A stretch of DNA of 50,247 nt from an uncultured Chthonomonas sp. Lineage in GTDB: Bacteria > Armatimonadota > Chthonomonadetes > Chthonomonadales > CAJBBX01. The notes under the pieces are model-generated. The model did not search any database, was not told the origin of the DNA, and saw only the letters and a list, made by a program, of their open reading frames with translations. Positions 24,238-31,634 of this stretch are shown here, one piece after another. Where the stretch lies: positions 1-50,247 of the forward strand of contig CAJBBX010000155.1 of NCBI GenBank assembly GCA_903951425.1, in the 5' to 3' direction. A program made the translations under genes and the position numbers. Each line of letters opens with the position of its first letter. The stretch's first letter is position 1.

Positions 24238-27200
24238 CTACCGGATCGGGTCCGTACGCGGCAGCCAGCGGTCGTCCAGCAGTTGGCACTGGGCAACCTG
24301 CCCGATGGCGGCGTTGTTCACCTGCCATACCACCCGCTTGTCCGGCGTCACCTCGATGACGTGTGCCGCATCCTTGCCCACGGCGCCCTGCGTGTTCCAG
24401 TTGCAGATTACCGTGTTGCCGTTCGGCAAACGCTGGATCCCGGCGGGGACAGCCACGTCGATGTCGGCCAGCCACTCCTTGTCCACGCGCCAGACGATCG
24501 CCAGGTCGGGCGCATACTCGGTGACGGCGCCGTTGGCGCTGATCAGCGTATTCCCGTTGGGCAGGCGCAAGGCGCAGACCGGCATCGGCGCCGGCGGCCA
24601 CTCGCGCAGGACCTTGCCGTCACGGTCCACCTCGCGGACGATCCCCTCGGCGGTGAACGGGACCAGGTAGGTGCCCTCGGGCGTCTGCCGGCACATGCGG
24701 AACTGGGCGTGCGGCTCGGCGACGGAGGTAGCCAACTGAACCGTGTGGACAATGCGACCTGACGGGCGCTCCACCTCCAGGAGGCGACACAAGCCCACCA
24801 CACCGATAAGCGCGTTGCCGTTGGGCAGCATCTGCAGCGACGGCACTTCGTTGGGCGCCTCGACCTTGTACTCCCAGACCAGCGAGCCGTCGGGCCGCAG
24901 TTCGCGAACGCCGCGGACGTGGGTCGTGATCAGGTTGCCGCTGGGCAGGAGCCAGGCGTCCTGCGGGTGCGGAACCTTCCACTCGCGCTTGACGGCTCCG
25001 GCCTCATCCATCAGGACGACGCGGTCGTGCGCATGCTCGGCGACCAGCAGCTTGTAGGGTCCGAAGTGGTTCTCATGCCAGAAGTTGCGGCGCAGGGGCG
25101 CGCCGGAGCCCTCCACGCCCTGCGCGTTGGCTGGGTCCACGTCCAGCACGGGCCATATGAGCTCGCCCTTCAGCTGCCGCTCCTCGTCGGTGTAGGCCCC
25201 GAGCCTCAGCGAGTTGGAGTCGAGCCAGACTATGAACGCGTGGCGGTCCGCCGCGCTGACGGCGTTGCGGTGGGTGGCATCAAGGAGCGCCTTGCCGATG
25301 ACGGATGCCCGTGCGCCGAAGCGGCCCGGGATGGTGCGCGACCCGCCGTGCGTGCCGCTGTAGGGACCGTTCATGTCGGTCCACATGGCGCCGGAGAACC
25401 AGAACGTCTTGTCGCGCAACGCCTCGTAGCCAATGTCCGCGGGCCCCTTGCCGGCGCGCGCGTGGCACGGAGCGCAACTCCGTTCGATGATCGGCTTGAT
25501 CTGACGATAGTAGCTGATGGGTTCCACGACGCCCAGTTCCGGCCGTAGCTTGGACGGGGCACGCCTCAGCGCCGCGGGGACGCCGTAGGGCTTGGGAGCC
25601 TTGCGCGGGCTCTCATGGCACCCCTGGCAGCGCAATTGCTCACCCGGCTGAACAGATGCGCAGGCCCGCATGGAGTGAACGGCCATGTAGTTCTCGTCCA
25701 GCGCCTGGAAGATGAGCTGCTTGGCCACCGGCGCCTCGAAGTAGACGCTCCCGTCGGCCTCCACGGGCACGATGCCCAGGGGGATGCGCGGCGTGTTCTC
25801 GCGCTCGTAGCCGACCATGGGAGCCCCCATCAGGTGGTTCTCCTTCAGGGTGTTCTGCGTTACCCGGAGCCACTTCACCTTTGCGCCCTTCGGTAGCGGC
25901 AGGTCGGCGTCGTAGACGTTTATCACTGCCACGGTGGCCTTGGCCGCCGCCTTCGCCGGGGCCAGCGGACGCGTGCGCGGTCCCACGGCGGGGGGCCGGA
26001 CCCGTTGACGCACGGGGATGGGATCAACCAGCCGTAGCCGCTCGTCCTGCTGGCAGGGCAGCAGGTCAATCTCGCAGAGCAACTCCCGGTTGCCGTACCG
26101 GTCCACCAGGAAGAGGTCCTCCCAGATGTTGCAGAGGTAGAAGTCCTCGCTCAGCGGCCACGGCGTGCCGTACTTGTAGTGGCGACGGCCGGGCAGTTCG
26201 CTCTCCGGGAAGAGCTCATCGGGCGTGATGCGCTTGACCTGCGACATATGTCCGTCGTCAGGCACGCTCAGGTCGAGCAGGCAGAGGGACCCGAAGGCCT
26301 GGCCGTGGTGCGGCGCGGCGGTGACAATGATCTTTCGGGAGCCGGGAATGGCCCGCATGCCCATCTCCACCAGCGGAGAGCCCAGGCGGCTGTCGCGGAG
26401 CGGCGCGCCGTTGACCACCTTCCAGGGCTGGTTGCCGTCCAGTGTGCTGAAGGGGAGCGGGTAGTTGCCGTGCGGCGATCGTGCGTCGGTACCATCGGCG
26501 CCGGCGATCCAGAGGCGCGTGCCCAGGCAGTTCTCGCGATCCGTGTAGTCCCACCGCGTATACAGGAGCCGCCCGTCGTTCGAGACGCTTGGGTTCCACT
26601 CATCAGTCTCGAAGTAGCTCAACGGCAGGAGGCCCGTGCCGTCGGGCCGGATGCTGAAGAGCGTGAAGTTCCGCACCGGCACATTGCCGAAGCAGCGAAT
26701 ATACCCACCGCGCCGCTCGGAGACGAAGGCGATGCGCCGGTCCGGTAGCCAGCAGGGGTCGAAGTCGTCGAACGGGCCGTCGGTGAGCTGCGTCAGGTTC
26801 GAGCCGTCCACGTTGACGCGGAAGAGGTGGAAGCAGGTCTCGCGGTTGAAGGCCCAGCGATGCTCCTTGTTGGCGGTCCAGGCGAAGACGATGGCCCTCC
26901 CGTCGAAGGAGAGGTCGGGCGTGGCGAAGGAGCCGCCGACCAGCCGCTTGCCCTTCAGCCGCCCGTTCTGGACCAGCGACGAGGCCACCACGTCCACGAT
27001 GCGCGGCGTCGGCGACCTCAGGTCCTTCACCAGGTAGAGCCCACCGCCGGGCCATGCGTTGAAGCCGAAGTACTGGGTGGCGAAGTGGCCGCCTTGGACG
27101 TCGCTCGTGCCCGGATTGGAGCGCACGGAGCCCTCGTAGGTGCCACGGGCGGCGAAGAGCAGGGGCGCGTCGCCCAGAAGCGGGTTGGACAGCGCCACGC

Positions 27201-28398
27201 GTCGGCGCACGGCGCAGAGAGCCAGGTAGAGGGCCCGATCCGCTTCACTGCCGGTGGCAGGCTTGGCCTGCTCGTGCGCGGCGGCGAGGATGTCCAGGTC
27301 GGCGGCCTCGCGGGCCTTGGCGACGCCGCCCGGTCGTGCCAGGTTCCGGACCAGCGCACGGGTTCGCCGCAGGGCCACGCTGAATGGCCCGGTGTCGCCC
27401 GGTTGCGGAAGGGCCTGCGCGTCCAGCGTCTGCCTGGCGAGGTCGGTCGGCTTGATCCAGACGGCCTCGGGGTACTCGCGGGCGCCGTTGAGGCGGTACT
27501 GCAGCAACCAGTCGCGCAGGACGCCGTCGCGGATTTGCTCGCTGGTGACGCTGGTCAGCCCCAGTCGGCGGATGGCGTTCGCCATGAGTGCGCGCTGGGC
27601 GGCCACCGGCTCACGCGGCGGCATGGGCCGAAACTCCGAGGTCTCGCCGCCGAGGAAGTTGTTGGGCCAGAGCCCGTTCTCCTGCGTAGCCTTCGAGACG
27701 GCCGGGCGTCGGTTGGCGGAGAGATCCGCGAAGCCTCCATCGACGGCCGCGCCGAAGTCCCAGAGGCCGATCGTGGCCGCATCGGCCTGCCAGGGCTCAG
27801 CGGGGACGCCGTCGATCTCGCGCACCCCGGCCGAGAGCCTGGGACGCAGGATCAGTCCGTTGCAGCCGATCTCGCCGTTCACCAGCGAGCCAAACGCCAT
27901 TGGACCTGCGGCGCCGGGGCGGGCGGGCGGCGTCATGGCCTGGTCCGCCTCCAGCCTGCCGTCCACGTAGAGGCGCGCGCGCCGGTCCTCCAGCACGAAG
28001 CCGATGGTATGCCACCGACCGTCGCCGATGTCCCGCTGCGTTCGGACATGGTCCGGAGCGAACCCGGGCAGGTAGGCGGTCAAGGCGCCGGTATCGGGCC
28101 ACGTGAAGAGCTCCCAGTGCGTGGCAGAGGGCTTGTCCTCATTCGCCACGAGGATGTTGAAGCCCGATCGCGAACGCACCAGCGCAAGGCACTCGAAGGT
28201 AAAGGGGCGCGACGAGTAGGCGGCAAACGGGGCCACGGAGGCCGACGAGCGCTGTGCCGCCAGCGGCGTGCCGCTCTTACGGGCCAGCGCCTCGGCCGGC
28301 AAGGGCTGATCATCGCCCATAGAAGCCACGACGGCCAGCGCCGCCGAAGCCGCCGCCACAAGAACGCCGAGTGTCATCCTGCCGGACCGGAATACCAT
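24238..28398 (-). CDS. Giant secreted di-haem LamG / hydrazine-synthase-alpha-like / propeller protein
   Basis: 1386 residues with a signal peptide. Domains in order: a LamG/concanavalin A-like region (about 50-205, including RWHTIGFVLEDRRARLYVDG); a PD40/TolB-like propeller with hydrazine synthase alpha-subunit middle-domain character (about 420-830, SERRGGYIRCFG, WNPSVSNDGRLLYTRWDY); two c-type haem sites, CQGCH (near residue 923) and CAPCH (near 976), the second in a cytochrome-like segment with GYEALRDKTFWFSGAMW; and a C-terminal repeat propeller with LPNGNTLI and MLPNGNALI turns. Similar large proteins are common in Planctomycetes and Verrucomicrobia; most cannot be hydrazine synthases because the beta and gamma subunits are missing, as here. 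A redox or ligand-binding exported role is inferred. The start is set at 28398 from the signal peptide and a GGAGGG eight bases upstream. Confidence 0.82.
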   Translation of the reverse strand: MVFRSGRMTLGVLVAAASAALAVVASMGDDQPLPAEALARKSGTPLAAQRSSASVAPFAAYSSRPFTFECLALVRSRSGFNILVANEDKPSATHWELFTWPDTGALTAYLPGFAPDHVRTQRDIGDGRWHTIGFVLEDRRARLYVDGRLEADQAMTPPARPGAAGPMAFGSLVNGEIGCNGLILRPRLSAGVREIDGVPAEPWQADAATIGLWDFGAAVDGGFADLSANRRPAVSKATQENGLWPNNFLGGETSEFRPMPPREPVAAQRALMANAIRRLGLTSVTSEQIRDGVLRDWLLQYRLNGAREYPEAVWIKPTDLARQTLDAQALPQPGDTGPFSVALRRTRALVRNLARPGGVAKAREAADLDILAAAHEQAKPATGSEADRALYLALCAVRRRVALSNPLLGDAPLLFAARGTYEGSVRSNPGTSDVQGGHFATQYFGFNAWPGGGLYLVKDLRSPTPRIVDVVASSLVQNGRLKGKRLVGGSFATPDLSFDGRAIVFAWTANKEHRWAFNRETCFHLFRVNVDGSNLTQLTDGPFDDFDPCWLPDRRIAFVSERRGGYIRCFGNVPVRNFTLFSIRPDGTGLLPLSYFETDEWNPSVSNDGRLLYTRWDYTDRENCLGTRLWIAGADGTDARSPHGNYPLPFSTLDGNQPWKVVNGAPLRDSRLGSPLVEMGMRAIPGSRKIIVTAAPHHGQAFGSLCLLDLSVPDDGHMSQVKRITPDELFPESELPGRRHYKYGTPWPLSEDFYLCNIWEDLFLVDRYGNRELLCEIDLLPCQQDERLRLVDPIPVRQRVRPPAVGPRTRPLAPAKAAAKATVAVINVYDADLPLPKGAKVKWLRVTQNTLKENHLMGAPMVGYERENTPRIPLGIVPVEADGSVYFEAPVAKQLIFQALDENYMAVHSMRACASVQPGEQLRCQGCHESPRKAPKPYGVPAALRRAPSKLRPELGVVEPISYYRQIKPIIERSCAPCHARAGKGPADIGYEALRDKTFWFSGAMWTDMNGPYSGTHGGSRTIPGRFGARASVIGKALLDATHRNAVSAADRHAFIVWLDSNSLRLGAYTDEERQLKGELIWPVLDVDPANAQGVEGSGAPLRRNFWHENHFGPYKLLVAEHAHDRVVLMDEAGAVKREWKVPHPQDAWLLPSGNLITTHVRGVRELRPDGSLVWEYKVEAPNEVPSLQMLPNGNALIGVVGLCRLLEVERPSGRIVHTVQLATSVAEPHAQFRMCRQTPEGTYLVPFTAEGIVREVDRDGKVLREWPPAPMPVCALRLPNGNTLISANGAVTEYAPDLAIVWRVDKEWLADIDVAVPAGIQRLPNGNTVICNWNTQGAVGKDAAHVIEVTPDKRVVWQVNNAAIGQVAQCQLLDDRWLPRTDPIR

Positions 28399-28502
28399 TG
28401 GGGGACCCTCCGACCTCACAGATACGAGGCAGAGGGGTGGAACTCCTGCCGACGGGTACCATAGGCCATGACAGGAACGCCGCTGCATGGAGGCAAACGC
28501 AA

Positions 28503-28895
28503 GTGACGGCGCGGGACGCGGAACGCAAGCCGAAAGGCTTGACCGCCGCTGCGGCATCACACGGCATCGTCAGCGACGGCGAAGGCTCGTGGCCGCTGTG
28601 GCTCTTCGAGTTGGTGGACGACCTGCGCAAGCGTCGTGACGCCGAACTGATCGTGGAGCCGCCGGCGCCGGGCCTGGGCGTCCGAATGCGCGCCCTCGTG
28701 GCGAGTACCGTAGAGCCCCTGTGCGCCGAGTTGCATCTGCCGGTACCGGAATGGTGTTGGGAAACGGCGGCACTCGCCGAACCCTGGTTCGTGGCCGGTC
28801 TGGAGGACCTGAAGGTCATGGCGTTGGTAGAGTCACCAGTCTGGTTCCGGCGCCGCAACGTCTTCGTGCTGGGAAACTTCCTGAGCAGGGCCTAG
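28503..28895 (+). CDS. Upstream partner of a DUF6036-type NTase (toxin-antitoxin-like module)
   Basis: 130 residues from a GTG at 28503 with GGAGG nine bases upstream. Recognisable core: WPLWLFELVDDLRKRRDAEL, then VEPLCAELHLPVPEWCWE, and a C-terminal ALVESPVWFRRRNVFVLGNF. I have seen similar ORFs directly before DUF6036 nucleotidyltransferase-like genes, so I read it as the first gene of a two-gene module. Whether it is an antitoxin is inference; no DNA-binding motif is obvious. It reads intact, ending four bases before the next ATG. Divergent from the giant gene at 28398. Confidence 0.6.
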   Translation: MTARDAERKPKGLTAAAASHGIVSDGEGSWPLWLFELVDDLRKRRDAELIVEPPAPGLGVRMRALVASTVEPLCAELHLPVPEWCWETAALAEPWFVAGLEDLKVMALVESPVWFRRRNVFVLGNFLSRA

Positions 28896-28898
28896 GCA

Positions 28899-29249
28899 AT
28901 GCTGACGTCGGGCCAGATTAAGACACTCTTCAGGGCGTTGGACGAGGAACTCGCCGCTCGCGGCGTCGTAGGCGAAGTCCTCCTGTGTGGCAGAGCCGTC
29001 ATGTGCCTCGTGTTTGAGGCGCGAACAGCCACCAAGGATGTCGATGCGGCATTTCAGCCCACCGAGGAGGTCCGGGCGGCGGCCCGCACGGTGGCCGAGA
29101 GACTCGGCGTCGAGGACGATTGGCTCAACGATGCCGCCAAGGGCTTCTTCGGGGCCGCGCCACCGCGCCAGACCGTTCTTGAGCTTCCGAACCTACGCGC
29201 CCGCGGGATCACTGGACCAGGGGAACCTTTTTGTTGCTTGAACGTCTGA
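28899..29249 (+). pseudogene. Truncated DUF6036-like nucleotidyltransferase (toxin-like)
   Basis: The first 100 codons match the N-terminal part of DUF6036 family proteins, which belong to the nucleotidyltransferase superfamily and resemble AbiEii-type toxins: MLTSGQIKTLFRALDEELAARG, a strand leading to ATKDVDAAFQP with the acidic pair, and GVEDDWLNDAAKGFF. The usual VGGAVMCL motif reads LCGRAVMCL, so the active-site GG is changed. The frame breaks off after LELPNLRAR into unrelated residues and a stop at 29249. The C-terminal third, including the usual AMKCL helix, is missing. A deletion or rearrangement is likely, and the product is probably inactive. Confidence 0.65.
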
Positions 29250-29296
29250 CCCATAGACGTGCTGGTACCGGAGTTCTCTTGCAACGGAGCACAGGA

Positions 29297-29434
29297 ATGA
29301 ACGGTCCGCCTAAGACCTACTTCGACCAGATGCTCGCTGACGCCGCCGCAAACACGCCGCGCATACCCCCCCGCGCGAACGAGCTCCCCCCGCCTGTGAC
29401 GACTACCACGACGGTGACGCGTCCGAGTACCTGA
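29297..29434 (+). CDS. Small ORF of unknown origin in a decayed stretch
   Basis: 45 codons starting MNGPPKTYFDQMLADA after a CGGAGC-like ribosome binding site and ending in a threonine- and proline-rich tail. No family is recognised. It lies between two damaged genes and may be the 5' fragment of the gene whose end is at 29433-29600. Outside this ORF and the fragment after it I see nothing in 29250-29667. Confidence 0.2.
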   Translation: MNGPPKTYFDQMLADAAANTPRIPPRANELPPPVTTTTTVTRPST

Positions 29435-29600
29435 CGTGGACCGCCTCAGCATCGGCGCACTCGGACGAAGCTCCGCGCCGACGCAGAACTACCCTATGGA
29501 CGGATACATCGGAATCCTCGCCGTCATCCCGGCCGTGGTCACCCAGGAAGAGCGCGTGCTGCTCATGCAGTGGATGGCCGATATGGGCGGTATATCGTAA
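29433..29600 (+). pseudogene. C-terminal remnant of a LamG-like domain protein
   Basis: A 55-codon open stretch reads VDRLSIGALGRSS, then DGYIGILAVIPAVVTQEER and ends LMQWMADMGGIS before TAA. This is the typical closing part of LamG/concanavalin A-like domains (IGALxRSS, DGYIGE-type strand, final helix). No start or upstream domain exists in this frame (stop at 29415), so it is a fragment of a lost gene. An internal ATG at 29496 could start a 34-residue peptide but has no support. Confidence 0.5.
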
Positions 29601-29667
29601 CCGGTCGCTCGCCGGCTCGGCGCAGCGACGGTTCGGCGCCCTTCCGGCAGATTGATGGAGCGGAATC

Positions 29668-31566
29668 GTGGCATCCTATTGCTTACACCCCGTCATACTT
29701 GCGGCGATCCTGAGTGTCGCCGCAGCCGGCGCCGGTGCGCAGGGCTCACCCGATATCCTGTGGCAGGCAGCCGGCAGCACCGCCGCGGTCGCGTTTTCTC
29801 CAGACGGATCCATGGTGGCGGGCGGCCGGGCTGCAGGCGTCACATTCTGGCGATCCGCCGATGGGACGCCGATCCGGTCGGTGTCCAGCGGCGGGACCGG
29901 TACGCTTGCGGTGAACTCGCTGGCGTTCTCACCGGACGGGACGACGCTGGTCAGCTCGCACCCGTACCGATCGGGCCGGTTGGACCAACTCGAGTTGTGG
30001 CGCGTGTCCGACGGAGCCCTCATCCGTCCCCTGATGGGTCCGGAACGCGATTTGGCCACCGTTGTGTTCGCCCGGGACGGCGCCACGGTTGTGGCGGGAG
30101 GTATGGCCGAGCTCGGCTATATGACACCGGTCAACAGGTGGCGGGTCTCCGACGGCGCCTACCTGGGCGATGTGCCGTGGCCGGGCGGCTTCATGGCCTA
30201 TTGCCTGGCATTCACACAGGACGGAACGCTCCTCGCCGCGGCAAGCACCGGCTACACGCAGGTCTGGCGCGTGGCGGACTGGACGCCCATTGCCACGCTC
30301 GCATCACCCGACAGCCAAGTGCGCACCGTGGCGTTCTCGCCGGACGGCTCGATCCTTGCTGCCGCCGGGTTCGACAAGGTAGTGCAGCTCTGGCGCGTTT
30401 CCGACTGGTCCGAGATCGGCACGCTGACGGGCTTCAGCGCGAGGGTGACCTCGATAGCCTTCTCGCCGGACGGGTCGATTCTAGCCTGCGCTACCGGCCT
30501 GGTCAACGGGCCGGGCGGCGATGTGTCGCTGTGGCGCGTCTCAGACGGCGTTCGGCTGCAGGCCTACGCCCTGGAGCCCGGCGAGTCCGGCCTCTCCGTG
30601 GCGTTTTCCCCGGATGGTGCACGCCTCGCCTATGGCACCAGCGATGCCGTAGTCGTGGCGAGGAACCCGTATGCGCCGCCGGCTGGGCGCGCCGACACAG
30701 CGCTTACCGTACAGCCTGCCGCCGGACCCATCGGCAAGGACGTGACGCTGTCGGCCCGCCTGACGAGCGCAGGCGCGGGCGTCGCCGGAAGGGCGGTTGC
30801 GCTCACCGTAGGGGCCGACGTTCTCTCGGCGGTGACGGACGGCGCCGGCACGGCCACCGTCGCGTACCGGGTGCCTGAGGGGCCCGGCGCCGGCGCCAGA
30901 AGCGTCACGGCAGCCTTCGCCGGCGACACTGCCTTCGCCCCGACCTCCGCATCCGGGACGCTCACCGTCACGATGACCGACACTTTCCTGTACGTCGTCG
31001 ACCGCACAGGCCAGGTGGGTCGAACCGTCTACCTGAAGGGATACCTGTACCGACAGACCGACAGGGGCCCGGTCGCGGGCCGTCCCCTCGCGTTTTGGGT
31101 CGACGGCACCGTCGTCGGGAGCGCCGTCACGGACAGCGAGCGGTGCGCCGTCCTGCCGTTTGCTGTACCCGAAGGCGCCGCCGCCGACCGGCGCTTGATC
31201 GTGAGTTGGTTCGGTGATGAGACCTACAACGACAGCAAGGGATTTGCCACGCTCACCGTACACCGAGGCGACACATACCTCTGGCCGGCCTCACGCTCCA
31301 TCGGGCGCGGCCAAGCGGTGTACCTTCGCGTGTACCTGCGAAGACTGCCGGACTACCGCTATCTCGCCGGCAAGACGATCGGCTTCACTCTTGACGATAC
31401 GGCGCTTGGTACGGCGGTCACAGACAACAGCGGTCTCGGGCACGCGTGCCGGCTCATTACGATCCCACCCGATATGGCGCCCGGCAAACACAGCTTTGTC
31501 GGCACCTTCGCCGGCGACGCAAACTACAACGGCACGAGCTGTACCGGGACGCTGACCGTTCTCTGA
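29668..31566 (+). CDS. Secreted WD40-like propeller protein with three Ig-like domains
   Basis: 632 residues from a GTG at 29668 with GGAG nine bases before it. A signal peptide (about 1-25) is followed by seven WD40-like repeats (about 33-340) marked by VAFSPDG turns and LWRVSDG strands; one repeat is degraded (VVFARDG). The C-terminal 290 residues hold three Ig-like domains of the same type as in the protein at 19995: GxAxxxYxVPEG, AAFAGDT and LTVT/LTVL ends. The last two Ig domains carry TYLW and FLYV starts like the last domain of the other protein. No anchor is visible. Likely exported and structural or binding; the ligand is unknown. It ends 57 bases before the convergent beta-helix gene. 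Confidence 0.85.
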   Translation: MASYCLHPVILAAILSVAAAGAGAQGSPDILWQAAGSTAAVAFSPDGSMVAGGRAAGVTFWRSADGTPIRSVSSGGTGTLAVNSLAFSPDGTTLVSSHPYRSGRLDQLELWRVSDGALIRPLMGPERDLATVVFARDGATVVAGGMAELGYMTPVNRWRVSDGAYLGDVPWPGGFMAYCLAFTQDGTLLAAASTGYTQVWRVADWTPIATLASPDSQVRTVAFSPDGSILAAAGFDKVVQLWRVSDWSEIGTLTGFSARVTSIAFSPDGSILACATGLVNGPGGDVSLWRVSDGVRLQAYALEPGESGLSVAFSPDGARLAYGTSDAVVVARNPYAPPAGRADTALTVQPAAGPIGKDVTLSARLTSAGAGVAGRAVALTVGADVLSAVTDGAGTATVAYRVPEGPGAGARSVTAAFAGDTAFAPTSASGTLTVTMTDTFLYVVDRTGQVGRTVYLKGYLYRQTDRGPVAGRPLAFWVDGTVVGSAVTDSERCAVLPFAVPEGAAADRRLIVSWFGDETYNDSKGFATLTVHRGDTYLWPASRSIGRGQAVYLRVYLRRLPDYRYLAGKTIGFTLDDTALGTAVTDNSGLGHACRLITIPPDMAPGKHSFVGTFAGDANYNGTSCTGTLTVL

Positions 31567-31598
31567 TCGCCCAGATCCAATACGCCGTGTGCTTGGTA

Positions 31599-31634
31599 GG
31601 CGGGCCGCAGCGCTCTGCGACGCTACGGCCCGCC
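31599..31634. terminator. Bidirectional hairpin between convergent genes
   Basis: GGCGGGCCG (31599-31607) pairs perfectly with CGGCCCGCC (31626-31634), with an inner GCG/CGC pairing. It overlaps the stop of the minus-strand beta-helix gene. T-tract is poor on both sides. Confidence 0.5.

Noticed and set aside
24238-28398. True hydrazine synthase (anammox)
   Set aside because: Only similarity in the middle domain; no beta or gamma subunit genes nearby and the wider context is not anammox-like.
26827-28464. 545-codon plus-strand frame opposite the giant di-haem gene
   Set aside because: No recognisable domain; the minus strand encodes LamG and HZS-like domains over the same bases.
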